The notes beneath the pieces were generated by a model. It did not search any database, was not told where the DNA came from, and saw only the letters and a list, made by a program, of their open reading frames with translations. A stretch of DNA of 64,000 nucleotides from CAVUPF01 sp963743285 (lineage in GTDB: Bacteria; Actinomycetota; Thermoleophilia; Solirubrobacterales; 70-9), in the NCBI GenBank assembly GCA_963743285.1, contig CAVUPF010000009.1, positions 1-64,000 on the forward strand. The letters are read 5' to 3'. Below are positions 50,297-58,822 of the stretch, one piece after another. Position 1 is the first letter of the stretch, and each line of letters starts with the position of its first letter. Position numbers and translations under genes: made by a program.

Positions 50297-50926
50297 TCAT
50301 TTGCCTCCGACGACGACCACGTCGGGGAGTTCCTGCTCCTGTTTGGCGTAGCCCTTGCCCACCGCTTTGGCGCTCTTCTTGACCAGTTCGTTGTCCTTCG
50401 TAGCTTCGTGTTCGGTCGCTTGGTAGCCGACCGCTTGGTGGATCGGTCCGTTCGGGGTATTGGCAAGGATCTTGCTGTGGCCCTTTGCCGAGGAGCCGGG
50501 GTTCTTTGATTTGCCTTTGTTCTTGCTGGCCGCGGCGGTCGTACTGGTTCCGGCAGAGGTGCTCGCGACCGCGGCGTCTTGGCGGCGCAGTGCTTCGAGC
50601 AGCGCCTGGTCGTTGTTGCTCGAGTCGCTGCGGCCGACGACGACGCCGAGGGCGACTGCGATCGGGAGCAGCGCGAAGAAGCCGACCGCCGCCGCCCGGC
50701 TGGTCGGGGATTTCTGCGGCGGACGGGCGGTGGGACGGCGGGCGCGTTTGCTCATCGCGGCGAAGTACCGCGAAGCGGGATTGGAGCCGTTGCCGCGCCG
50801 TGCCGCGCAGTTAACGCAATAGCGCTGCTGGGAATCGAGCGGGGCGCCGCACTCCTCACAGGGCTGGTAGGCGATCTCGCTCGGCTGGTGGGTCGTCTCG
50901 GTGGGCTGGTAAGTCGTCTCGGTCAT
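50297..50926 (-). CDS. Zinc-ribbon membrane protein of unknown function
   Basis: 209 residues. An N-terminal zinc ribbon (PCEECGAPLDSQQRYCVNCAA, residues about 22-41, written as CxxC-x11-CxxC) precedes a basic stretch and a single membrane helix AAAVGFFALLPIAVALGVVVG (about 79-99). The C-terminal 100 residues are predicted outside and are rich in Ala, Ser, Lys and Thr, ending in QELPDVVVVGGK. It starts 4 bp inside the lipoprotein gene. Zinc ribbon inside and repeat-poor tail outside suggest envelope sensing or assembly, which is inference. Confidence 0.7.
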   Translation of the reverse strand: MTETTYQPTETTHQPSEIAYQPCEECGAPLDSQQRYCVNCAARRGNGSNPASRYFAAMSKRARRPTARPPQKSPTSRAAAVGFFALLPIAVALGVVVGRSDSSNNDQALLEALRRQDAAVASTSAGTSTTAAASKNKGKSKNPGSSAKGHSKILANTPNGPIHQAVGYQATEHEATKDNELVKKSAKAVGKGYAKQEQELPDVVVVGGK

Positions 50927-51126
50927 CGTTGGTGGTTTCCCTTTCGGAGGGCCTTCGCCCGCTTTGTGACGCGCTGACTGCGAGCCTCAAGAATGCGCTT
51001 TGACCTGGCCTGTACGCGGGCGGCGGTTTCCTGCGTTGTCGTGCAGCCGCTCAGCGTCGCCAGCAGCAGCAGGCCGCAGACGGCGAGTACTCCGGCCCGG
51101 GCTGTATGAGGGCTAGCCGAACGCAC
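50923..51126 (-). CDS. Small lipoprotein
   Basis: 67 residues from GTG 51126. The signal peptide VLAVCGLLLLATLSGC ends in a lipobox LSGC with acylated Cys at about residue 28; the mature peptide of 40 residues is strongly basic (RVQARSKRILEARSQRVTKR). The start lies inside the 3' end of pstB and the stop overlaps the next gene by 4 bp, so it belongs to the pst transcript. Not recognised. Confidence 0.7.
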   Translation of the reverse strand: MRSASPHTARAGVLAVCGLLLLATLSGCTTTQETAARVQARSKRILEARSQRVTKRAKALRKGNHQR

Positions 51127-52043
51127 CGCTCACGTAGTCCTTTGTGCGTTTCTCTGCGGGGCGAGCCGAAGAGCGCAGTCGCGCTGTTGTACTCGACCAG
51201 CTCGCCCAGGTACATGAAGGCGACGTGGTCGGCTACCCGGTAGGCCTGCTGGAGGTTGTGGGTGACGATCACGATCGCGACGTCGTCGCGCAGCTTGACG
51301 ATCAGGTCCTCGATCACCTGAGTCGACAGCGGGTCCAGCGCCGAGCAGGGCTCGTCGAGCAGCAGCACCTCGGGTTCGGCGGCCAGCGCCCGGGCGATGC
51401 AAAGCCGCTGTTGCTGGCCGCCGGAGAGCTTCAGGGCCGGGTGGTTGAGGTTGTCCTTGACCTCCTCGAGCAGCCCGGCCCGATCGAGGGCGCTGTATAC
51501 CTGGGGCGCGAGGATCTTCTTGCGCATGCGACGCGATGCCCTGCTCTCGCAATACGTAGGCGATGTTGTCGAAGACACTCATCGGGAACGGGTTGGGCTG
51601 CTGGAAGACCATCGTCACCCGGCGCCGCAGCAAAGTCGGCTCGATCAGCGTGATCTCGACGTCATCGAGCAGAATGCGGCCGCTGCAGGGTCGTCTTCGG
51701 GGTCAGCTCGGTGAGCCGGTTGAGCGAGCGCAGCAGCGTCGTCTTGCCGCAGCCCGAGGGGCCGATCATCGCCAGCACCTCGCCCTGGCGGATCGGCAGC
51801 GACACCGATTTCACTGCATCGCGGTCGGCGTAGGAGACCGAGAGGTTGTCGACCTCCATGCGGCGGATCGAGAACTGGGGAGCTCCGATTGAGCGTCGCG
51901 CCGCGGTGAAGCCGCCTGGGACGACCACACCGTTGCCGTTGCCGTTGCCATTGGCGGAGTGTGCGGGCGGCGGTGCCTGACGTGCCGCAGCTGCGTCCTC
52001 GAGCTCCAGGCGACGGATCGGCGGCGGGGTTCAGGAACTCCAT
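51113..52043 (-). pseudogene. pstB: Phosphate ABC transporter ATP-binding protein PstB, four apparent frameshifts
   Basis: The complete PstB sequence is readable only by changing frame four times: at about 52013 (after EFLNPAADP, before RRLELED), 51682 (after TTLQ, before GRILLDD), 51529 (before RRMRKKILAP) and 51157 (before TKDYVSGAFG). All ATPase motifs survive: Walker A GPSGCGKTT, Q-loop VFQQPNPFP, signature LSGGQQQRLC and Walker B VLLLDEPCSALDP. ATG 52043 overlaps the pstA end by 13 bp. Single-base indels each time, with protein-level conservation around them, suggest local consensus errors more than a decayed gene, but a pseudogene is possible. Confidence 0.85.
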
Positions 52044-53035
52044 GTTCCGGTCCTCTTCGCGCGGCGATGGACGATGTCGACAGCGGCGTTTAAAGCAAGG
52101 ACCATGACCAGCAAAACGAAGGCCGCGGCGTATGCCTTGTTCGGCTGGTTGAGGTTGCCGGTGGGGGATGCTTCATAGACGAAGTTGGTCAGCGTCGTTC
52201 CCGCGCCGCGCAGGTAATCGAGGGGGAAGGTGCCGCCGACCGGGGAGAAGTTCTGCGTTGCGCCGAGCAAGACGAGGATGATCGCCGTGTCGCCGATGAT
52301 CCGGCCAAGGCCGAGCATCGCACCCGTCGCCAGCTGGGGGCGGCTGGCCGGAAGCAGGATGCGCCGCGTCGTCGCGGCCTTGGTCTTGCCGACCGCGTAG
52401 GAGGCCTCCCTCACGTGCCGGGGAATCGCTCGGAGCCCCTCGCGAGTGTTCGCCACGACCAATGGCAGCGCCACCAGGGACAGCATCGCGGAGGCGGCGA
52501 AGAAAGAGCGGCCGAAAACGACGCCTTCAGTGGTGCGGCTGAGGAAGCCCAGCGCCGTACTGGAGAAGATCACGGTGCCAAACAGCGCCAGCACGATCGA
52601 GGGAATGCCGGCGATCGCCTCGATCGTCGACTCGGTGATCCGGGCGAGCGTCGCGGGCCGACCGTACTCGACCAGCCAGACCGCGACCCCCACCCCGATC
52701 GGCAGGGCGATCCCGATCCCCATCACGGCGACGATCAGGGTGCCGAGCAGGGCTTCGGAGAATCCCCCTGTCTGGCTTTCGCGGAACCCCGAGGTCGCCG
52801 GGGTGAACAGCATCGAGAGCTTCAGGTAGCTCAGGCCCTTGACCAGCAGGTAAACGATGATCGCCACAGCGATCGCGCAGAAGAGGATGCCAAGCGCCCA
52901 GCAGATGGCCAGGCCAATGCGATCCGAGAGTCGCCAGGCGGCGCTGCCCTCAACGGCTCCCTTGCGTGGCCTGGGCGGTTGGGGCTGAGTCGGTGGGAGG
53001 CCGCCGGCCGGTGGCGTGGTGAGCGATGCATCCAT
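52031..53035 (-). CDS. pstA: Phosphate ABC transporter permease PstA
   Basis: 334 residues. A Pro-rich cytoplasmic N-terminus of 35 residues precedes six membrane helices; the permease loop EASYAVGKTKAATTRRILLPASR carries the EAA-type coupling motif and IAGIPSIVLALFG the PstA signature. It pairs with PstC to form the channel for phosphate. Starts 1 bp after the pstC stop and runs 13 bp into pstB. Confidence 0.95.
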   Translation of the reverse strand: MDASLTTPPAGGLPPTQPQPPRPRKGAVEGSAAWRLSDRIGLAICWALGILFCAIAVAIIVYLLVKGLSYLKLSMLFTPATSGFRESQTGGFSEALLGTLIVAVMGIGIALPIGVGVAVWLVEYGRPATLARITESTIEAIAGIPSIVLALFGTVIFSSTALGFLSRTTEGVVFGRSFFAASAMLSLVALPLVVANTREGLRAIPRHVREASYAVGKTKAATTRRILLPASRPQLATGAMLGLGRIIGDTAIILVLLGATQNFSPVGGTFPLDYLRGAGTTLTNFVYEASPTGNLNQPNKAYAAAFVLLVMVLALNAAVDIVHRRAKRTGTWSS

Positions 53036-54036
53036 TAGGGCGCCACTCCGTATTTACCCATCGCCCGTCGTGCCGCCCAACCGGTCAGCGAGAGCATCGC
53101 CGCCGAGAAGAGCAGGACGGTGGCGATCGCAAAAAGCGTCGCGTTCGCCGGCTTTGAGCTGAGCTGATCGATGTTCTCGACGATCGTCGGCGCCAGTGGC
53201 CGGGAGGGCTCGAAGATGAAGGTCAGGCCATCGGCTGGGTTTGGCGCGAACCCGACCGAGCCAGAGACCATCGCCAGCATCACCGACTCACCGATCGCTC
53301 GAGCGACCGCCAGCACCGTTCCGGCGATGATCGCAGGGCGGGCGGTCCGAACCGCGATCTTCCACATCGTCCGCCAGCGGTTGACTCCGAGGGCCAAAGA
53401 ACCTTCCAGCCAGCTCGGCCGAACCGAGCGCAGCCCGTCACAGAAGATCGAGATCATCAGCGGAGCGATCATCACGGTGAGGATCAGGACGGCCGCCAAC
53501 AGGCTGTAGCCGCTCAGGGTGATGACGCCTGCCACCGATGCCTTTTCGGACTCGGTCACGAGGTGGTTGCCGATGAAAGGCACGAGCACCAAAACGCCGA
53601 GCAGGCCGTAGATCACCGAGGGAACGCTGGCCAGGAAGCGGATTACCGGCTCGAGCACGCTGCGCACCCAGCCGGGGGCGAACTCGACGATGAAGACGGC
53701 GATGAAGAGGGAGCAGACGAGCCCAATCGCCACGGAGGCGCCGACGATCAGGATGGTGCTCCAGATCAGCGGCCAGGCGTGGAAGGTGTAGTCCGCAGAT
53801 CCGCCCGACTGGGTCGACAGGGTGATCGCGTTGAACTGGGCATCGACGTTGCCACCCGCTCCGAACCAGGCCAGGCCGTTGTGCGCAAACGACGGCCATC
53901 CCCGCACAAACACGGAGACGATCATCGCCAAGAGCAAGGCCACCACAGCACAGACCAGCGCGCCGAGCATTCGCCCGACGCGCTGATCCGACCACTTTGG
54001 CCCGTACTCGTACTCTTGGAGGTACTCCTCCTCCAT
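53035..54036 (-). CDS. pstC: Phosphate ABC transporter permease PstC
   Basis: 333 residues with about six to seven membrane helices; FLASVPSVIYGLLGVLVLVP and LEGSLALGVNRWRTMWKIAV (coupling motif) are typical of PstC. The N-terminus EEEYLQEYEYGPKWSDQRVG is acidic. The ATG follows the pstS stop directly and its end touches the pstA start, so translation is coupled. Confidence 0.95.
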   Translation of the reverse strand: MEEEYLQEYEYGPKWSDQRVGRMLGALVCAVVALLLAMIVSVFVRGWPSFAHNGLAWFGAGGNVDAQFNAITLSTQSGGSADYTFHAWPLIWSTILIVGASVAIGLVCSLFIAVFIVEFAPGWVRSVLEPVIRFLASVPSVIYGLLGVLVLVPFIGNHLVTESEKASVAGVITLSGYSLLAAVLILTVMIAPLMISIFCDGLRSVRPSWLEGSLALGVNRWRTMWKIAVRTARPAIIAGTVLAVARAIGESVMLAMVSGSVGFAPNPADGLTFIFEPSRPLAPTIVENIDQLSSKPANATLFAIATVLLFSAAMLSLTGWAARRAMGKYGVAP

Positions 54037-54870
54037 CTAGTGCTTCTTCTTCGCCTTCTTGTTAAAGACGGCCACTCCGCCGGCCTTGTCGATCACTTCT
54101 CCGGCAACCGGGCTGGTCCGAGACCAGTCGACGAACTGCTCGACCGCCTTGCTCGGGTTTGCCGTCGGCAGCACCAGGTAGATGTAGCGCGTCAGCGGAT
54201 AGGTGAAACGTTTGTTGACGTTCTTTGGCGTGCAGGCGATCCCGTTCACATCCACGGCCCTGACGCCTCTTTGCTGCCAGGCGAGCCCGGCGTAGCCGAT
54301 CGCGTTGGGGTCCTGCTTGACCGCGTTGATCACCAAGCCGTCCGAGGTCAGGGCGTTGACAACCGAGGAGGGGGCGTGTTCATCGAGAACCTCCTGTAGG
54401 AAGAAGGTGTAGGTGCCCCCGTTGGTGTCGCGACCGACTGGGTCGATCGTTGTGCTGAGGCCCGAGCCGCCTAGGGAGCCCCAGTTGGTTAGCTGCCCCA
54501 GATAGATGTCGCGGAGCTGTTCGATCGTGATGTTGCTCAGCTTGTTCGCGGGGTTGACGTCCAGGCAGAGACCGTCGAGGTAGAGCTCGTAGTAGGTCGT
54601 CCCGGTGTCGCTCGGGAGCGGCGCGCGCGATTGGCCGGCGAACTGGCTTTTGCCGGACTGGATGTCCTTGATGCCGGTGTTGCCGCCGTCGGGCGTGTAG
54701 CTGAAGTGGATCTTGTGGTTGACCGTCTTCGTATAGGACTTAAAGAGAGCTTCGAGCACGGGCTGGGCGGCCACCGAGCCCGACCCGATCAGGGTCTGGG
54801 CGCCGGCCGACGCCGGAACAGCGAGCCCGAATAGGGCGATCGCCGTTATGGCGAGGGTCTTGATTCTCAT
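54037..54870 (-). CDS. pstS: Phosphate-binding protein PstS
   Basis: 277 residues with a classic signal peptide (RIKTLAITAIALFGLAVPASA). The binding domain holds GSGSVAAQPVLEAL, the phosphate-binding SRAPLPSDTGTTYYELYLDG region and DPVGRDTNGGTYTFF. A strong ribosome site GGAAAGG precedes ATG 54870. No lipobox, so secreted or anchored otherwise. The first gene of pstSCAB; a 9-bp inverted repeat lies upstream. Confidence 0.95.
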   Translation of the reverse strand: MRIKTLAITAIALFGLAVPASAGAQTLIGSGSVAAQPVLEALFKSYTKTVNHKIHFSYTPDGGNTGIKDIQSGKSQFAGQSRAPLPSDTGTTYYELYLDGLCLDVNPANKLSNITIEQLRDIYLGQLTNWGSLGGSGLSTTIDPVGRDTNGGTYTFFLQEVLDEHAPSSVVNALTSDGLVINAVKQDPNAIGYAGLAWQQRGVRAVDVNGIACTPKNVNKRFTYPLTRYIYLVLPTANPSKAVEQFVDWSRTSPVAGEVIDKAGGVAVFNKKAKKKH

Positions 54871-54937
54871 CGATTGCGATCCTTTCCTGCGGGTATATGA
54901 CGAGTTTTTTGACTGGCTTTCTCGACATAAGCTAGCA

Positions 54938-54973
54938 CCTTCTGTAGTTTATTGACCTTCTTGATACAGAAGG
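54938..54973. promoter_or_regulatory. Inverted repeat in the pstS divergent region
   Basis: CCTTCTGTA (54938-54946) and TACAGAAGG (54965-54973) are perfect inverted arms 18 bases apart, 68-103 bases before pstS and just ahead of the secreted-protein gene on the other strand. The region is unusually AT-rich. A regulator site is the simplest reading; no known PHO box was matched. Confidence 0.5.
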
Positions 54974-54994
54974 CCACCCAGCAGGCCACCGACC

Positions 54995-55642
54995 ATGGAG
55001 GTTCCATTGCTCAACAGAAGACTGTCATCGCCCCGAGCGGCCACCGCGATCGCCCTGGCTGCGGTGGTTGCCGCCGCGATCGCGGTGACGCCGTCGTTCG
55101 CCGGGTCGTTCCTGACCGGCCAACAGGCAACACGTCTGTACCTGAAGACAAAGACCGCCAATCGCCTCTTCGTTGCGAAGAGCGACGCACCGCTGTCGCC
55201 GGTCGCCTCGACTGCGGCGAGCAACGCGGTCTTTGGGCCGATCACCTCGACGACGGCGCAGGGCATTCCGAGCGGCTACACCTCGTTTGGGATGAAGGGC
55301 ACCGGCCCTGCAGTGATCACGTTCTCCGGACAGGCGACCTGCACGGCGCCGACCGCCGGCCTGGCCTGCCCGATCGAGATCCTGGTGAACGACTATCCGG
55401 TCGCCAAAGTCAATTTCGCCGATTCGACGACCGGCAGCCCGGCTGCGGCCGACGAAGTCCATACGGCGACAGTCACTGACGTGTTGACCAAAGGGCCCCA
55501 GGTGGTACAGGTCGAGTATGCCGGCACCTCGAAAGCGTCGGTGGCGCTCACCCTGGACAGCTGGAATCTGGCGGTCCAGGCTTACCCGCAGCCTCCCGAA
55601 GCGGTAACCCCGACAAGCACGAAGAAGGGCTCCTCTAAGTAG
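54995..55642 (+). CDS. Secreted protein of unknown function, divergent from pstS
   Basis: 215 residues from ATG 54995, or from TTG 55007, which is better placed after GGAGG. A signal peptide (ATAIALAAVVAAAIAVTPSFA) leads to a Ser/Thr/Ala-rich exported protein with VAKSDAPLSPVAS, two Cys (ATCTAPTAGLACPIEI, probable disulfide) and VQVEYAGTSKASVALTLDSW near the end. The beta-rich composition suggests a small all-beta domain. Sharing a promoter region with pstS suggests phosphate-linked expression; the function is unknown. Confidence 0.7.
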   Translation: MEVPLLNRRLSSPRAATAIALAAVVAAAIAVTPSFAGSFLTGQQATRLYLKTKTANRLFVAKSDAPLSPVASTAASNAVFGPITSTTAQGIPSGYTSFGMKGTGPAVITFSGQATCTAPTAGLACPIEILVNDYPVAKVNFADSTTGSPAAADEVHTATVTDVLTKGPQVVQVEYAGTSKASVALTLDSWNLAVQAYPQPPEAVTPTSTKKGSSK

Positions 55643-55664
55643 CCCCGCGGGCATCCGCAAAGCG

Positions 55665-55699
55665 GCCCGACCGCGCCGGCTTTCGCGGCGCGGTCGGGC
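55665..55699. terminator. Strong hairpin terminator
   Basis: A perfect 14-bp stem GCCCGACCGCGCCG / CGGCGCGGTCGGGC with loop GCTTTCG, between the convergent secreted-protein gene and the small minus-strand gene. Bidirectional by symmetry. Confidence 0.75.
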
Positions 55700-55717
55700 G
55701 CTTGAGGAGGCCGTTGA

Positions 55718-55939
55718 TTAGCGGCGTGGCCGAGGCAGGGAGTCGCCGAGGATCAGGCGGGCCCGGTAATACAAAGCCTCGTCGATGGCCTGCGGATCGC
55801 GCGCCTGCCGGGCGGCGCGGGCCTCAAGCGTCGGCGGGGCCCCGGTCGAGCCGCGCTTCGGGAGCTGCTCGCGGATCACCCCGCTGAGCCGGCCTCGCGA
55901 GATGAATGTGGTGGTGCTGGGAGTGGCGCCGCTCATCAC
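55718..55939 (-). CDS. Small protein of unknown function
   Basis: 73 residues from GTG 55939 or ATG 55936, with a good ribosome site AAAGGAG 5-8 bases upstream and a plausible promoter (TTGAGT, 16 bases, TTTAGA). The sequence is polar and Arg-rich, e.g. GRLSGVIREQLPKRGST and IDEALYYRARLILGDSLP, likely helical. No known family. It lies between the phosphate and sulfate transport clusters. Confidence 0.6.
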   Translation of the reverse strand: MMSGATPSTTTFISRGRLSGVIREQLPKRGSTGAPPTLEARAARQARDPQAIDEALYYRARLILGDSLPRPRR

Positions 55940-55998
55940 AGTGGCTCCTTTCTAAAGTTTGTCAACTAACTAACTCAAGAATAGCAGAGAATAGTCCC

Positions 55999-56025
55999 GG
56001 TGGCGAGTTGGGGCAGGGCGCCACC
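55999..56025 (-). terminator. Hairpin after cysA
   Basis: GGTGGCG and CGCCACC arms with a 13-base loop lie about 30 bases past the cysA stop. Weak; no T-run. Confidence 0.35.
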
Positions 56026-56054
56026 CGGCAAAGCGCGCCCCGCCCCTCGCCCCT

Positions 56055-57092
56055 TCAGGCGGCTGCAGATACCTCTGCGTCATCGCCGCCCTTTTTGCCG
56101 AGGGGAGTCGAGGCCCCTCGGCTGCCGGACGGTGAGTCACCGCTGAAGCTCTTTGTCTGTCCTGGTCGTAGGTAGACGATCTGGCCGTCGCGCAGTTCCA
56201 GCCTCTGGAGCTCTGCCCTGGTCAGCTGCGCCCAGACCTCGGTGCCGTCGCCGAGCGTGAACTCGACCCGGATCTCAAAGCCAAGCGAGACGACCCGCTG
56301 GACCATCGCCTCCTCGGTCCGCTCGTCGGGATCCAGCACGACCTCGATGTCGTGCGGGCGGACGTAATGCTCGCCCAGCCGGTTGACCTCGCCGACGAAG
56401 CTCATCACGAACTCGTTGGCCGGATGCTCGTAGAGCTGGTTGGCGGTGCCGGACTGCTCGACCCTGCCCTCGTTCATCACCACCAGCTGCTCGGCGACGT
56501 CCATCGCCTCCTCCTGGTCGTGGGTGACGAAGATCGTCGTCACGTGCATCTCGTCGTGGAGGCGTCGCAGCCAGGCGCGAAGGTCCTTGCGCACCTTGGC
56601 GTCGAGCGCCCCGAAGGGCTCATCGAGGAGAAGAACCTGTGGCTGGACCGCGAGCGCCCGCGCCAGCGCCATGCGCTGGCGCTGGCCGCCGGAGAGCTGG
56701 GAGGGGTAGCGCGCGGCGAGGCCGTCGAGCTGCACTAAGCGGAGGAGCTCGTGGACACGAGCCTCGACCTGGGGCTTTCGCCACTTGCGGATCTTCAGCC
56801 CGAAGGCGACGTTGCCGAACACGGTCATGTGCTTGAAGGCTGCGTAGTGCTGGAAGACGAAGCCGACCTCGCGCTTCTGGGCTGGTTTTTGTGAGACGTC
56901 CTCGCCGCCGATCAGGACCCGGCCGGCGTCCAGTGCCTCAAGGCCCGCGATCGCTCGCAGCAAGGTCGACTTGCCGCTGCCGCTCGGCCCCAGCAGGGCG
57001 GTCAGCGAACCGTCCGGTACCTCGATTGAGACGTCTTTCAGCGCCTGAAAGTCACCGAAGCGCTTGCAGGCTCCCTCGACTGTGATTCCCAT
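56055..57092 (-). CDS. cysA: Sulfate/thiosulfate ABC transporter ATP-binding protein
   Basis: 345 residues from ATG 57092, sharing one base with the cysW stop. Walker A GPSGSGKSTLL, Q-loop VFQHYAAFKHMTVFGNV, signature LSGGQRQRMALARALA, Walker B VLLLDEPFGALDAKVRKDL and switch His in FVTHDQEEAMDVA are present, as is the CysA VRPHDIEVVLD domain (residues 235 on). The C-terminal 40 residues after VYLRPGQTKSF are a Ser/Gly-rich extension. Powers CysT/CysW for sulfate uptake. Confidence 0.95.
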   Translation of the reverse strand: MGITVEGACKRFGDFQALKDVSIEVPDGSLTALLGPSGSGKSTLLRAIAGLEALDAGRVLIGGEDVSQKPAQKREVGFVFQHYAAFKHMTVFGNVAFGLKIRKWRKPQVEARVHELLRLVQLDGLAARYPSQLSGGQRQRMALARALAVQPQVLLLDEPFGALDAKVRKDLRAWLRRLHDEMHVTTIFVTHDQEEAMDVAEQLVVMNEGRVEQSGTANQLYEHPANEFVMSFVGEVNRLGEHYVRPHDIEVVLDPDERTEEAMVQRVVSLGFEIRVEFTLGDGTEVWAQLTRAELQRLELRDGQIVYLRPGQTKSFSGDSPSGSRGASTPLGKKGGDDAEVSAAA

Positions 57093-57895
57093 CAGGCGTC
57101 CTCCTTTCTTTTCAAGAGATTCATTGCCAAAAGGGTGGCGAGCGCCAGCACCGCGAGCAGGATTGAGACGGCGTAGGCTCCCGTGTAGTTGAGTTCTCCG
57201 AACTCCTTGAAGACGTAGAGGGGAAGAGTTTCGGTTTGGCCGGAGATCCGGCCGGAGACGATCGAGACCGCCCCGAACTCCCCGAGCACTCGAGCGGTGC
57301 TCACCACCACCCCGTAGCCAACCCCCCAGCGGATCGCCGGCAAGGTTATGCGCCAGAACGTCTGCCAGGCACCCGCGCCCAGGGTGGATGCCGCCTCCTC
57401 CTGCTCGGTGCCGATCTCCTGCAGGACGGGAACGGTCTCGCGCACCACGAAGGGCAGCGAGACGAAGATGCTCGCCAGGATCATCCCCGGGACCGCGAAG
57501 AGGATCTTGATTCCGGCTTCCGAGAGTCCGGCGAACCAGCCGCCGATCCCGTAGAGCAGGAAGAGCGAGAGGCCGATCACCACCGGCGAGATCGCGAAGG
57601 GGAGGTTGATCACCGCGTCGAGAAGGACGTTGCCGCGCCAACGGTGGCGGACGAGGAGCAGCGCGCAACCGATCCCGAAGACCGTGTTGAGCGGCACCGC
57701 GACCGCGACCATCAGCAGGGTCAGCTGCAGGGCATGCAATGCGTCGGGGGTGCTGATCGCCGCAAACGCGGCTGCGAGGCCGTGTTCGAAGGCCTTGTAG
57801 AAGATCATCACAACCGGGGCGAGCAGGAGCACCGTGAGGTAGCCGAGCGCAGCGACCCGCAGGCTCCAGCGGCCCATCGTCGAGGAGCCGGTCAT
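57092..57895 (-). CDS. cysW: Sulfate ABC transporter permease CysW
   Basis: 267 residues, six membrane helices. DAVINLPFAISPVVIGLSLFLL and EEAASTLGAGAWQTFWRITL (coupling loop) identify the CysW group, and VLGEFGAVSIVSGRISGQTE is typical of sulfate permeases. Overlaps cysT by 4 bp upstream and cysA by 1 bp downstream. Confidence 0.95.
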   Translation of the reverse strand: MTGSSTMGRWSLRVAALGYLTVLLLAPVVMIFYKAFEHGLAAAFAAISTPDALHALQLTLLMVAVAVPLNTVFGIGCALLLVRHRWRGNVLLDAVINLPFAISPVVIGLSLFLLYGIGGWFAGLSEAGIKILFAVPGMILASIFVSLPFVVRETVPVLQEIGTEQEEAASTLGAGAWQTFWRITLPAIRWGVGYGVVVSTARVLGEFGAVSIVSGRISGQTETLPLYVFKEFGELNYTGAYAVSILLAVLALATLLAMNLLKRKEDA

Positions 57896-58698
57896 GTTGC
57901 GCTGCCCTTCTGGCCGGGGCTGCGAAGTCTGGCCACGGCGCGGCTGAAGGTCGGACTGCCTTTGTCAGACCCCAAGCGCTGGATCAGGCTGACCGCGGTC
58001 AGCAGCAGGAGCGAAGCAGCCAACAGGACGACCGAGACGGCGGCGGCGCCCGTCGTGTTGCCGGATTCGATCTGTCTGAAGATGAAGACCGAGGAGACCT
58101 CGGTCTTGAAGGGGATCTCGCCCGAGATCAGCACCAGCGAGCCGTACTCGCCGAGCGCCCGCGCGAAGGCCAGGGTGACCCCGGCGGCGATCCCGGGCAG
58201 CAGGTTGGGAAAGATGATGCGGCGAAAGATCGTCAGGCCTCCGGCCCCCAACGAGGCCGCCGCTTCCTCCATATCTCGGTCCATCTCGAGCAGCAGCGGC
58301 TGCACCGCCCGCACCACGAAGGGCAAAGTCACGAACAGCAGGGCGAAGACCACCGCGACCCGGGTGAAGGCAATGTCGAGCCCGATCGGACTGTCCTTGC
58401 CGTAGAGGGTGAGCAGGGTCAGCCCGGCGACGATCGTCGGTAGGGCGAAGGGCAGGTCGATCACCGCGTTGACGGCCTTCTTGCCCGGGAACTCGTCGCG
58501 GATGAGGACCCAGGCGATCATCGTGCCGAAGACGGCGTTGATCGCGATCACGATCAGCGAGCAGCCGACCGTGAGCTCCAGGGCTGCCACCGACTCGGGG
58601 TTGCTTACCGCTTCCCAGAATCCAGCGAGGCCGTTTTGCAGCGATTGCGCGAAGACCGCCGCCAGCGGCAGCAAGACGATGAGGCTCAGGTAGAGCAT
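57892..58698 (-). CDS. cysT: Sulfate ABC transporter permease CysT
   Basis: 268 residues from ATG 58698. Membrane helices and the loop EEAAASLGAGGLTIFRRIIF with ALGEYGSLVLISGEIPF mark CysT (CysU). The open frame goes on upstream through GPGLLGGRGLV without an ATG or GTG, so the true N-terminus may be longer with a rare start or the gene starts here. Follows sbp by 124 bp. Confidence 0.93.
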   Translation of the reverse strand: MLYLSLIVLLPLAAVFAQSLQNGLAGFWEAVSNPESVAALELTVGCSLIVIAINAVFGTMIAWVLIRDEFPGKKAVNAVIDLPFALPTIVAGLTLLTLYGKDSPIGLDIAFTRVAVVFALLFVTLPFVVRAVQPLLLEMDRDMEEAAASLGAGGLTIFRRIIFPNLLPGIAAGVTLAFARALGEYGSLVLISGEIPFKTEVSSVFIFRQIESGNTTGAAAVSVVLLAASLLLLTAVSLIQRLGSDKGSPTFSRAVARLRSPGQKGSAT

Positions 58699-58822
58699 GA
58701 CCAGGCCGCGGCCGCCCAGCAGGCCGGGACCGCTGCGGGGCTTGACGCTCCCGCCGGCCTGTATGCCGCCCCCGGGTAGGGGAAACTCCGGCCCGGGGGC
58801 GGCGAGGACGCCGCTTTCGGGG

